A DNA stretch of 64,000 nucleotides from Terana coerulea (lineage: Eukaryota > Basidiomycota > Agaricomycetes > Polyporales > Phanerochaetaceae), in assembly GCA_024811115.1 (NCBI GenBank), contig JAKOGH010001110.1, positions 179,383 to 243,382 of the forward strand, given 5' to 3'. The number at the start of each line of letters is the position of its first letter. Within the stretch, counting starts at the first letter, position 1. Positions 11,789-25,419 of the stretch are shown piece by piece. A program made the translations under genes and the position numbers. Below the pieces are notes generated by a model, which saw only the letters and a program-made list of their open reading frames with translations, was not told the origin of the DNA and ran no database searches.

Positions 11789-14700
11789 ATGTCCGGGCCA
11801 CGCAACAACCTCGAGGATGTTCTTAAGAAACGCCAGCAGTCTGCGCTGCCCAAGACGTCCTCAAGCTCGCAGAGTCAAGAGGCCGCGGCGAACGCAAAGG
11901 CAAGTCCCCGTCTCTCGCACCTCAGCTTGACTAACCTGTGCGTAAAGCCGAAGTTCAGGATAGCGGGAAAGGCGACACCTGCGACACCAGCAGCATCAGC
12001 ACAAGAGAAAAACCCCGGTTCGTTCAATTCTACTCCTCACCGTATAGCCCCAAAAATCGATGTGCGATACTACAGTGCAGAAGACACCGTCATACACCTC
12101 ATTCTCAACACCAGGATTTGGCAAGAAGAAACTTGCGCCACTTTCTGCGTCGTCAAACAGTCCCGTCACTATCTCGTCTGCTGAAGTTACGCCTAATACT
12201 GGACCTGAGTCTCGAGGTACTGGTTCAGCTACAGCCAGCATGCCGCCTATAGCCAGCCTACCCATCAAACGCAACTCGCCTCATTCCTTTCGCGCCGCAG
12301 ATCCACCACCCAAACGTCCGCGCTCAGATGCTCGCCCCGACAAAGAGAACGTATTTGATGTGTCGGCGGCCCCCTCGGAGCTTGAGACCGATAGCGAACC
12401 GACGCAAGTAGAAGACGGGAGCGATGACATCGTTATGGCTTTATCCAGCCGCGATAAAGGCAAAGGGCAGGCAACAGACCATAAGTCGGCTCCACCTCCG
12501 CCCCGGACAGTCACGCAGAGAACCGTCGACTTCGCTAAAGTTACGACTCCTCGGAAACCGGGTCCTAGTCATGTCAGATCACAGTCCAGCTTGGCTATAT
12601 CGACTTCGACAGCGGTTACGGACTTCTCTCGGCAGCCAGCACTGTCGAGGTCCTCGTCATTGACGCCTGCCACCTCTCAAACACAGACCTCCAGCATTAC
12701 TCGTCTCGGTAGCCTTGCGGAAGACGGCGACGATGGGACTCGGCGCTATTTTATGCTAGACTACTCTGACATGATGGCTGTACGTTTTGATTGCGCTTAT
12801 TAACGTCTTGGAAATAGTTCTAATCGATTTCTAGATGCGCCTCGAGGACCTTGTGGATGCGAAGATGAGCATAGTCGACCTGCGAGCCAAGATACTGGAC
12901 GTTCAGAGCTCTCTTGACGTATCTAACGGAGGTTCACTTGCCCTGAAAATGGTGCGGCAATTTGAGTGAGTGTATTGATGTGTTTTCCGATAAGCTGACT
13001 ATGTGTGCTAATAATCGCTTCAGCGCCATGATACAGGACAACCTGACTTGTATCGAAGCTTTAGTTGCTTCTTGCAAGTCTGGCAATCCGCCAGCACTAC
13101 CCGCCTCGAAGTGGACTGTTTCTGGCCCGTCAACCGTTGCACCGCCTGCGCTACCTTCACCGGACATGGTGTCTCCACATCTACATCCAGCTCCGCTACC
13201 ACCTCCGATCCCAGAGTATGAGTCATTCCCTGATCCCACACTCGACGACTTCGATGAGCCAGCGCCGGAGCCGCCATCTCGCGACGAGGATTCTGCCCCG
13301 GATATCATCGAAATTGAAGACGACGATGACTACGAGGATAACTTCTCCAAGGTGGTTGATAACCCGCAGAGCGATGATAATGACCTGTGGGGACAGTTCG
13401 ATGACCCCGATCCTTTACCTGCACCCGAACTGTCCGTCGTCCCACCTTCTTCCCAGCCTCGCAGAGTTCCTACTCCCAGCGACGGACCCGCCGAGGACCT
13501 GTCGAAGAAATCGTACTATCAAGACGTGATCCACATCCTCCATTCTGTATTCAAGCTGAAGGCATTCCGGAAGAATCAGCTGGAAGCCATCTGTGCCAAC
13601 ATGGACGGACACGACACATTTGTGCTCATGCCGACTGGCGGAGGGAAGAGTCTCTGCTTCCAGTTGCCCGCAGTGCTGAAGAATCAACGAGACGACAAGG
13701 TTACGGTTGTCGTCGGCCCTCTTCTTTCACTGATGCTAGACCAAGTGCAGGCGTTAGAGAAGAAGAACGTGCGCGTCGCCTACTTTGGTAAAGAGCAAAG
13801 CAGAGAGGAGGCAGACGGGATGTATGCGAGACTGAATGCTGCCGGGCAGCGCCCTGCGCTGGTGTATATCACACCAGAGAAGCTGGACGCGGGAAACAGA
13901 TTGAAGAATACGCTAATCAGGCTCTATGATGCGGGGCTCTTGGGCGGAATCACGGTGGACGAAGCGCATTGCATCAGTACCTGGGGTCGGTCATTTCGTG
14001 AAGCAGTAATTGTTTCTACTCCATTGAACTTCCACGTATTGCTGACTTTGCTTCTCCCTAGTATCCGAAGCTGAGCTGGATTCGCGAAAGACTGCGCGAT
14101 GTACCCATTACTGCGTTGACAGCTACTGCCAACCGTCAAGCAGTCGAGGACATCATCGCCCGCCTCGGGATATCTGGCTGTAGACGCTTCGTAATGTCGT
14201 TCAACCGTCCAAACCTGTCCTATGAGATCCGGTACAAGCATCCAAAAAACGACGTTGTTTTGAAGGACATTGCCGAGTTCATCAACACAAGGCATCGTGG
14301 CAAGCCCGGCATCATCTACACCAGTAGCAAGGCGAAGAGCGAAGACTACGCGAGGTCTTTGCATGCTCAAGGGTTTAAGGCGCACCATTACCATGCGGAA
14401 TTGGCGATCAAGCAGAAGGAACAGATTCAGCAAGATTTCCAAAGTGGAAAACTACAGATAATAGTTGCCACAGTACGTGATGCTCTATTCGGTGTTGAAT
14501 TCATATTGAGCATGAATTCGCAGATTGCATTCGGGATGGGCATTGACAAGGCGGACGGTTCGTCTCTTACAACTTAAACAATTTCCTTTTGAACAAGCTC
14601 TAATGGCCTATCGTCGTAGTGCGATTTGTTATCCATTTCTCGATGCCAAGCTCGCTCAGCAAGTGAGTATAGCTGTGCTGACTCACTGATTAGGCCGCAC

Positions 14701-16329
14701 TGGCTGACTGTTCTGCTAGCTATTACCAAGAGACTGGCCGAGCCGGTCGGGACGGATTGCCTTCTGATTGTGTGCTTTGTGAGTGTTGGGCATGTGCATG
14801 TCGCGTCGCTTCGTGCTAAATGCTTCTCAGACTACTCATACAGGGACGCTCCATGGCAAATCAATCGAGCCAAGGAGGAATCTGGCGACCCATTTGTTGT
14901 CTCCGAAGCCGAGAAAGATGTTCGACGTGTGGTTCAGTACTGCCAGAACAGCACGGATTGTCGACGTGTTCAGGTTCTGAACTATTTCGATGAGAAGTTC
15001 GAGGCAAAGGACTGTGCGAACAATTGCGACAACTGCCGCGACAACACCCCAACCCACTCCGAGGACGTCACCGACAGTGCCCGCCACTATATTGTGCTTG
15101 CGCAGAGTGCGAGGCAGAAGAAGCTGCAGATCACGCGAGGGATGATCATCGAGTGCTTTGTTGGAAAACTCACTGCTGCCAACAGGAATAAGGGCTTCGA
15201 TACCTTACTTTCATTCGGGGCCGGGACAGGTTGTCCAAAGGACCGAGCAGAGCGGATATGCGACTATCTCTTAGGGTCGGGTATCCTCGATTACGACATC
15301 GTGAAGAATCGTAATGGGTACCACCAGGAGTATATCTCAGTATGTCTGTAGACTGTTCAAAAATGCACACGCTGACGAGAAGCTAGACTGGGATTGCCTC
15401 GATGCCGATCATTCAGGAGAAGCAGAGGCTCAGTATGCAGTTCCGGGCCCCTGTCAAGAAGACACGACAGGTCAAAGGCAAGTCTGCTGAGACTGCTGCC
15501 GCAGCTCCAGGCAAACAGGTCAAGAAGCGGTCACGCAAGGCGGCAGAAATCGCAGACGACCCGATAGGCGATTACGAGGATTTTGATGATGCATATTTCC
15601 CGGACGATGTCAATGCCAACATGCCGTTTGCCGGTCCAAGCAATCCTGAGCCGCGCTTGACAAGGACAAGTGCACTTGCAACTGTGGCGAGACCAGTGGC
15701 GTTTGTGAGTGATGACGACGACGACGACGTGCAGATTGTCGATCCTACGAAGCCTCCACCTCGAGAGGTCATCATGGGCGAATGCCAGGCGGCAATGATA
15801 GCGCGCAGGGACATGGTCAGTCTCCTTTCCCTTTCTGCATGGATCACAAGGCTTAAGTATCTTCTTAGTTATCGAAGCGGCAAGGCATTGCTTTAGACGA
15901 GATCATCACAGATTCGGACCTTGGGATGATTGCTGTCTGGATGCCACCTGGTGAGTTCTTATAGTAAATCTCTATGTTGCGAGCAAAATCACTCATCCAA
16001 CCGTTGATGGTCAGATATTGCAGAATTCAAGCAGAAGTGCCGTGAACTTGGTGTCGATCTGCACAAGGTTGACCCGTATATCGCGTCGCTCGCCCACGTT
16101 TGCATGGATTTCGTCCCACGGTTGCCTCCGGAGAACACCACTAAGTGAGCCACGTCCTAGCCGGTTTGGACGGGCCCACTAAGTTGATGCACTCGCTAGG
16201 CCTCCGTCGAAGCCCAAGAGGAAAATTGGCTCTCGGCCAAAGCCCCCATCTATCAACGAGCTCCACCAATACGAGTACCAACAATCGGGTTCATCGTCAA
16301 AGCCGTCGTCGAAGAGGAATCCGAGATAA
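11789..16329 (+). CDS. RecQ-family DNA helicase (Sgs1/BLM type)
   Basis: This is a 3'-5' DNA helicase for recombination intermediates and stalled forks. The start MSGPRNNLEDVLKKRQQ is at 11789. A long disordered Ser/Pro-rich N-terminus holds an acidic stretch (APDIIEIEDDDDYEDN). The helicase core starts at SYYQDVIHILHSVFKLKAF and has motif I MPTGGGKSLCFQLP, motif II DEAHCIST, ALTATA, GIIYTSSK, IAFGMGIDK and YYQETGRAGRDG, the last split by introns. The RecQ zinc site reads CRRVQVLNYF...DCANNCDNCRDN, followed by an RQC winged helix (ARQKKLQITRGMIIECF). A weak HRDC-like segment (ALDEIITDSDLGMIAVWMPPD) lies near 15890-15950. The C-terminus is basic, ending SSKRNPR. The loop after motif II is unusual: TWGRSFREAY instead of the common QWGHDFR. 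Roughly 1300 residues after splicing. Confidence 0.9.
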
Positions 16330-16537
16330 CCACTTTTTCGTTGATTTGTACAGCTCATGTTTCTTGACACTGCTATCTTTGGGCATGCCATTTTCTCACT
16401 CGTGTTACAGAATAGACCAACCACTATGTATATACGTGCCGTATCAAACACTCATACTATCTCCTCTGTCTCATAATTACCCACTGTATATTCTGATGTA
16501 TTACTATCGTACTTTTCCCTGATCTATTGATATGTCA

Positions 16538-19500
16538 CTAGGCCTCTTCCCAATGTGATGTGCTATACCACCCATGCTCTCCGTCTTCACGCATTGCTGT
16601 TGGCCGTGACCAATGGCTGTCTTGCGTCAGCCAGGCGGACGTCCCGAAGAGACTGCCCGTGATCTCCAGGAGTGCCTCAATTGTGTCCACCATATTGCGA
16701 AGGACCTGCTGTTCGGCAAAGGCGTACACAAGCGAGAGCCCCAATGGTGCGTGTTATCCTCCCGTGCGTGCCGCAGCCGCTCTTGAATATGCTCTTCGAG
16801 GTGCTCAAACGCATGTCGGACGGATGGGAGGAATTGTGGGAGGGGCTCACGTGCCCGGAAGGCGTGTTGGCATGCGAAGAGGGCGATGCAAATGCAAGAC
16901 ATCTAGTAGCATCTGTAAGAGGATTTCAACAAACACGGAGTGAGCAGTTCACACACAAAGTCGCGACGTTCTTTGAAGACCTCTGACACTGTCACCTTGC
17001 GCGGTATGTTCTCACGGATCTTGCGCAGACCGGTAAGGAGGTCGAGCATGTCCTGTAAGATGGCTACGACGCGACGATAGTGTCGCAATGGTTTCTATCA
17101 CGCTCGATACCGTCAACTCGAGGAGCATCTCAGTGAGTTGAAACAGAACGTACGGGCAAAAGGCCGAGCTCGTTGTGCATCGTTACTATTAGCGCAGACA
17201 GCCTGTGAAGCGAGTTGCGGATGTCCCACTCGAGCTTGAGCGTTTTCCGACGCTCGTCTGGCGTGTAGACGTGTTTGTCTTGAAACATATTGCTACGGGA
17301 CTCTTAGCCTCGCTACACTCGAGGAACGCCAGTGCACGTACTGGCTTAGGGTAAGGTAGTAATCACTGAGAAGCCCGACGGTGCGACCGGTATCCGAAAG
17401 GAAATAGGCCTGAGACATCAACCTTTAGTGATGGTGGAGGTAGAGCGAAGGCGAACGTTCGTACTCGACAGTGCCGTGGGAACACGAGGCTGTTCATGAG
17501 CAGCGCAGCGAGCATTCCAGCGGAGATCATTCCAGCTCGTAACAGAGCCAGTTCTACTCCACATCGCAAATCTGTAAGATTCACAAGGACAAGGACAGAG
17601 TCAACTAGACTCACTGATCACGGACACGCGCATATTGAGGCTGAAGTATTCCGCAAACACGATCGGTGGTATGGCGAGGGATCTGGTGGCGAAGGCAGAC
17701 ATAGTAAGACTCAGGACCCTCCATTGAATATTCGAATGGTACTGACGCGGGTACCGCCAACGGGCCCAGATTGGCTTGTGTTATCAACCAAGTCCCGGGA
17801 ATATCTCCGGCCTGCAGCCGGGCATCAGCGGCCTCTTGTAAGCTACGCACAGAAGTGACAGAACAAATACTTACGGTAACTAATGTCACCAACCCGTATG
17901 GGTTGGCTTTAGCTATTGACCATGCCTGCGGAATCATGATTAAATGGTAGATGCAGTAAGTTGTGCATGGGAAAAACGCACAATGAATGCATATATTGCG
18001 CCGCAGATGGTACCAAGCTAGAGGACATGAGCAGTGGCTTGGGGAGAAGGTCGTGAAAGACTTACAATCCTCAGGTAACCTGCTCTCCATGTCGCACCCG
18101 TATTCGTCTCGAGTACCCAAAGGTAACTGATGACCATCCACTGCCCGTGGACCTCATTGAACCACTTACGACCTACTCAACCCGTCAGTCAGCTTCACCT
18201 TAACTACTCGACTTGCAGCCTACGTACCAAACGAGCCCTCCGGCATGAATGCTGGAAAGCTTAACAAGGCGACCCCGCACGCGTTCTTCACTGCGTGCCT
18301 TATGTGGCTTGAATGGCGCACTGCTCTTGACGCCCCCCATAAGCGTATGCGCACACGCATCGCCGGGGCGTCCGTCCACACGTGGTCCACCCAGTGCAGG
18401 GGATTGCACTTCCACCACTTGTGTCCAGGCGCGTGCCCGTGTTCCTGCCCTTCCTTGAGCGAGACGGCCAATCTTGCGGTGTGAAGCGCAGTCCGCCGGA
18501 CGTCGACGTTGTACGCCTGCTCCTTCAGCCCCTGCTTCCACTCTGGCGCGGTGTAGTGCGTGTCGGCGGGCGGTGTAAGTGATGGGGCGCCCTCGGCTGT
18601 CGTGAGCATTGCGCTCTGCGCATTTGGGTCGTCCGAGACGAAGGGGCCCGGCGAGACGCCGAGCCAGGCGAGCGAGAAACAAGGGTACCACAGCCGCGGA
18701 CTGGAGGTCTCATAGCCGTTTGCGAAGCGGTGAGCAACCTGGAGCGCGATACGCGCTTCGTGTGCCATCTATGTTATACAGAACTATCAGTCATTGTAAG
18801 AAAGGATAAGACAATATACACACACCTGGAGTAAAGCAATCATTGCCAAACTGCAGTTGAGCACGTCCTTCGGCAGGTGCGTCCGCTTGCCATGCTCACG
18901 GTTCTCCGTATTCAGGTTATGAAACACTTGGCGTAGCTGCTCTCTCGCGTTGTCTCTTGCAGCAACAAGATTCGTCTCGGCCTTTGATATATCTGCCATC
19001 TGGGAGTATGTCCACCGCCCATGGTCTTTTCTGTCAAATTTTGGTGTCGCAGGAGGGGAATTCGAGGACCTGTTTGTCCATGAAAATAGCATCGCAGGTG
19101 GGTCTCGCTGATGAAAGGCGAGCACAATGGTGCGCTCAACGCATCGAGCTGCCTGTAGCAGTGCAGAGCCAAGCATCTGAGCAGGGCCTTCAAGTGCTTC
19201 GGTGACAGGGTTGGACAGGGGAAGCGGAGGACTGGGTAGAGGTGTCACTGGAGGAGACATGAAGAACCGCCCTACGATCGGAGGACTTTGAGCATGGTGA
19301 TGACGGGTGGGGGTGATACGTTTGCGAAGTGGCATGCCCCATGCTAGTTCTCGCCGCAGATGCTCTGCAATTCCAATAAGGGGTTTGATCGATCGTACTG
19401 TATCTCATCAGTGGCACATACGTGCAGATGTAACTGCTGCAACTTACAGCTGAGGCGACCGATACGCAGCTCAAAAGCTGCCTGGGAGTAATTTTCATTA

Positions 19501-20570
19501 AGCTTGACTGTATGGCTCAATAAAGTGGCTTTCAGGCGCTGATATTGCTCTTGATCAACAGGTGGGTCCATCGGATGCGGAAATGCAAGGGATAGACCCA
19601 TGCTGAGACACTCCGAGATTACAACAAAGGTCTTGGCAATGTCGTGCTCAAAGTTTGTGGAACTCCAGTGCAGAACGCACATGATGGCGAGGAGAGAGAA
19701 AAGACATAGGACAGCTGGGGTCAGGGTGATCCAAAGAAATTCGCCGGAGTCCGCCAGAACACGCTGCCAAAGGTTAGCACAACGCCGTACAACAGTCAAC
19801 ATTGTCAGACTTACCGAAGAGACACCAAAGTTCTCGGTCAAGATCCATATCGACACGAAGCACGAAATTCTCGTGGACAGATTCAAGCGTGGAAGACGAC
19901 TTTTAGCCAGGCCAGCTGTGTTCGTCGTCAACATCAAGTTACTCCACAGACATCACACGAGTTTTGACACACGCACCGAAGAAGCTAATCAGAACTAGAA
20001 AAGACAGCGCATGTCGCCCTTGAAGCCCTTGGAGTCATCAGGATACTGAGCGGCGATATATTTTGCAAGCGTCGAGAAAGCAATCCCCAGGAAGGCACCA
20101 ATGATGTTGAGTACTGTCAGCTCGAGCTGTTGAGCCAGGCTCTCTTGGACGGAGAAGACAAGCTCTTTCAGGGCGAGGGCAAGAAAAGCGTATTCGCCTC
20201 CAAGCTTAGAAAATGGCCGGATGACAACCGCAACACAACACAGTAGTGTCGAGAGCAAGCGAGCTAAGGCACGTTTCGAAGCAAACACAAGAGCCCATGC
20301 GTAAAGAGCATCCACGGCTTGCCGAAAGAAAAGCTTGAAGTCGACAGTCATGTATGTTGGAGACTAGATCAAAAATGGAGTTAGCTACGTAAAAGGCTTT
20401 GAGTGCTGCTGCATCATGAACTTCGACTCGAAGATGCAAGACGGAAATGAACCCTCAACAGGATTATGAGACTCACAGGAGCATTCCGGGTGGGAGAAAC
20501 CAAGATGAAGCAAAGGTGTAAGGTAGTGGTCGAGAGTCAACCGGAACAGACTTAGACTGGACTCCTCCAT
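16538..20570 (-). CDS. aromatic acid exporter-like membrane protein (DUF2421 / ArAE-2-N type)
   Basis: This is a large polytopic membrane protein with two repeated membrane halves. The start MEESSLSLFRLTLDHYL is at 20568-20570. The N-terminal half includes ALVFASKRALARLLSTLL and LAQQLELTVLNIIGAFLGIA, matching the predicted six-helix transporter domain of fungal ArAE proteins. A soluble middle reads DQEQYQRLKATLLSHTVKLN and FELRIGRLS. The second half includes NACGVALLSFPAFMPEGS, GQWMVISYLWVLETNTGA and TWRAGYLRI, the FUSC-like segment, with further helices down to about 17370. The C-terminal soluble domain ends at 16538. Many short introns break the frame. In this family the substrate is usually unproven; names such as fusaric-acid-resistance or brefeldin-sensitivity protein are by similarity only. 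It converges with RecQ, with stops about 210 bp apart. Confidence 0.75.
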
Positions 20571-21044
20571 GATCTCACATTCTCACGCCACAAAGTAAAT
20601 ATTACGTAAACCTTGTCCTCGCCGAGGAATGCAACCCAAGATCTTTGGGCAGTGTGCGTGACAGATTCTGAGCGGTCTGCGCTATACATGGCAGCTACGT
20701 GACGATGGCTGCTCTAACATGATCACGAGCCTACAACGGGCCACCGCCCACAGCTTTATACCAGCTTGCGGCGTCCGCGGCGGGCTTCTCGGTGAACGCA
20801 GCAAGTTCACGTAGAAGATGATTTTATACTATCATGTTGGCATATTCTAGCTAGTATGGTACTCAGGAGCTCACTGCGGTTGACATCATCACTCATGCCG
20901 AGAAAGCTGTTCAGGCGTCTTGAACTGTGGATGACTGCTGTTCTCAATACTATGACGAGGAAGTCCTACAGCCACCATTATTTACCTTTACATTGTACAT
21001 TGTTTGTGCTGATAGTAGTCCCAAATAATCATCTGTCCCGACAG
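20571..21044. other. intergenic, promoter side of the ArAE-like gene
   Basis: These 474 bp lie between the ArAE-like start and the stop of the downstream PFKFB gene, both on the minus strand. No gene or repeat was recognised. Confidence 0.5.
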
Positions 21045-23389
<2,345 letters not shown>

Positions 23390-23579
23390 CGTCTGCAGCT
23401 ATGTTTGAGCACTGAGACAAACGGTGAGGAGGGGTGATACTATGTAGTGTGGAGGTGGTATATAGCAAGGACCGGCCCGGGCGTGGTGGACGAGAGCATG
23501 TCCAAGCGGACATGGGACAGCTGTGATCCGCGAGCGCGAGTGTCAGACGCGGCTACACACCACCTCATCCCGCACGCCC
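23390..23579. promoter_or_regulatory. bidirectional promoter, PFKFB / PIG-X
   Basis: The two divergent start codons are 190 bp apart. No unusual motif was seen. Confidence 0.45.
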
Positions 23580-24233
23580 ATGTCCTTCGCCGGCAATCTC
23601 ACCACCACCGTCGACCGCCACGTCGGCTTCCACTTCGCGCTCGCCTCGCGCCTCGTCGTCGAGCGGCCGCCGCACTGCTACTCGCTGCACGTCGTGCACA
23701 CCCTGCCCGCGGGCATCTTCGCGGACCCGTACGAGCTCGACCTTCGGCGCGAGAGCTACACGTACACGCTCGAGGCTAGGCCTGACCTCGAGCTGCCCAC
23801 GTCGGCAGTCGCGTCTGCTGACTCGGTGCTCGAAATCAACGTGACCGGGGCGCAAATGGGGTAGTCGAAATCAATGTGCCGCTGCACGCACGCTACGGTC
23901 GGCAGGCCGACAGCGACAGCCGGGAAGAGGCGTATGCGAGGGTGTCTCTCCCGCGACCAAGCGCATTTTGGCGATGCAAGGACGGAGGTGCGTTGTATCT
24001 CATCTCCGTATCACTGCGCATGACGTTGTGCTATAGATGGGTCCGTCGTGCCCTTGACGTCGTCGGACAGTCACATCCCGCTGCTCGTTCCGGTGGCGTT
24101 GTCAGACGATTTACCACTTGTCGAATCGGGCACGATCCTGTCCGTCCTCCTCGTCTTTGGCTACCTCACCTACGTCTTCCATACCGTGTACAGTCGTCTC
24201 GAAACCCGCTTGAATAAGAGCAAGAGTGAATGA
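23580..24233 (+). CDS. GPI mannosyltransferase 1 stabilising subunit, PIG-X/Pbn1 family
   Basis: PIG-X/Pbn1 stabilises the ER mannosyltransferase that adds the first mannose to the GPI anchor. The start MSFAGNLTTTVDRHVGFHF is at 23580. The family signature is the lumenal YSLHVVHTLPAGIFADPYEL. It continues with VPLHARYG and VSLPRPSAFWRC, and, after an intron at about 23987-24036, SHIPLLVPVALSDDLPLVES. One C-terminal membrane helix (TILSVLLVFGYLTYVF) is followed by a short basic tail, as expected. At 23830-23878 a 14-base motif occurs twice, 35 bp apart, and the intervening bases shift the frame and add an in-frame TAG at 23862. No intron with good phase was found to remove it, so the gene may be interrupted or contain an assembly artefact. 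It converges with the Rho gene 80 bp downstream. Confidence 0.75.
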
Positions 24234-24317
24234 ATACAATCCCAGCAAGCATGGTGCAGAAAGATGATTATAGATGATATACAGAAGTGTCCGTTTAGCC
24301 ATGGGTATGCTCTCAAG

Positions 24318-25115
24318 TCACCACACATCGCCGCTGTTTGACCATCTTCCCCACCGACCACGCATGCTTTCCTTCAGCGCGAGCCCAAACACGTCTTGTA
24401 TGTTGTTACCCGTCTTTGCGGAGCACTCGATGTACTTTGCGCCTATGTCGCGTGCCACTAGCGCTCCTTGTTCCGGTGTCACTGGCGTTTGACCTTGTGC
24501 GCTGAGCATCCGTTTCGTTTGTTCGTCGCGTCGCAGATCGGTCTTCGTGGCGACCAGAATGAGTGGTGTGCCTTCGCAGAAATGCGCGACTTCTGGATAC
24601 CACTGGAAGCGCATTGGTGGATGTGACAAGGTATAGGTGAGTGCACACACCTTGTCCTTCACGTTTTCTAGAGAGACGGGAAAGTCGACGGAAAAGACAA
24701 TGAGGATAACATCGCTCTCCGGGTAACTAAGTGGTCGCAACCGGTCGTATTCTTCCTGACCGGCAGTGTCCCAGAGGGCGAGCTCGACGAGTTTGCCGTC
24801 GAAATTCACGAGGGTGACATAGTTCTCAAAGACGGTTGGAATGTACGCCTAAAGGGTAACCATCACGAACGGTTGTCTGGATCAATGCAGTGGGGTATGC
24901 GCACCTCGGGAAATCGGTTCTCCGCGTATACAATGAGCAAACACGTCTTGCCACAGCCGCCTTTGAGAGGCCGCACGAGATGGTTATGAACTACGCATGG
25001 GCATCAGTGCGAGAGTGACCTACGCACCATCTCCGACGACGACGAGCTTCTTCTTGATGTCAGGTCTCCGGCCGGACTGGGAGGACTGTGCGGAGGGGTA
25101 GGATGAAGTATCCAT
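24318..25115 (-). CDS. Rho-family small GTPase
   Basis: This is a molecular switch for actin and polarised growth. The start MDTSSYPSAQSSQSG is at 25115. G1 reads VVVGDG/GCGKTCLL, split by an intron at about 24975-25029; switch I is in ENRFPEAYIPTVFENYV. G3 is WDTAGQEEYDRLRPLSYP, G4 is VATKTDLR and G5 is ECSAKT. The Rho insert region is present (SAQGQTPVTPEQG). As written, the frame ends KESMRGRWGRWSNSGDVW at 24318 with no prenylation box. In another frame, just past a four-G run (plus strand 24349-24352), the DNA reads GKMVKQRRCVVT and stop at 24313, which is a polybasic tail plus CAAX box. One extra G would restore it. Subtype (Rho3 or other) is not settled. Confidence 0.88.
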
Positions 25116-25419
25116 AGCAGCGGGGCGTGGGGGCGAGTCTGCGGTGGCTGCTGTCAGTCTCGCTGAGGCTTAAATGTGCTGAGGACGTACGGTGCGAGGT
25201 CAAAGGCGCGTAATTGGACAGGCCTCAGGCGTTGGCTGCAAAGGCCGAAGGGAACAACGAGTGCATGTCGCCCGCAACTGGCGCCAGCCACGCGAGGAAC
25301 CAAACCTGTCCGACACATCACGTGAAATTCCCCGCCTGATGCGCCTCCGCCTCCGACGCTCATTCGGTTTCTACGCACTGCCGCCACCACCCCGCACGTC
25401 GGCGACGACGACAGGCGGC
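25116..25419. promoter_or_regulatory. divergent promoter, Rho GTPase / GPI1
   Basis: About 300 bp separate the Rho start from the preferred GPI1 start. An alternative GPI1 ATG at 25339 would place part of this interval in the coding region. Nothing else was recognised. Confidence 0.4.
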
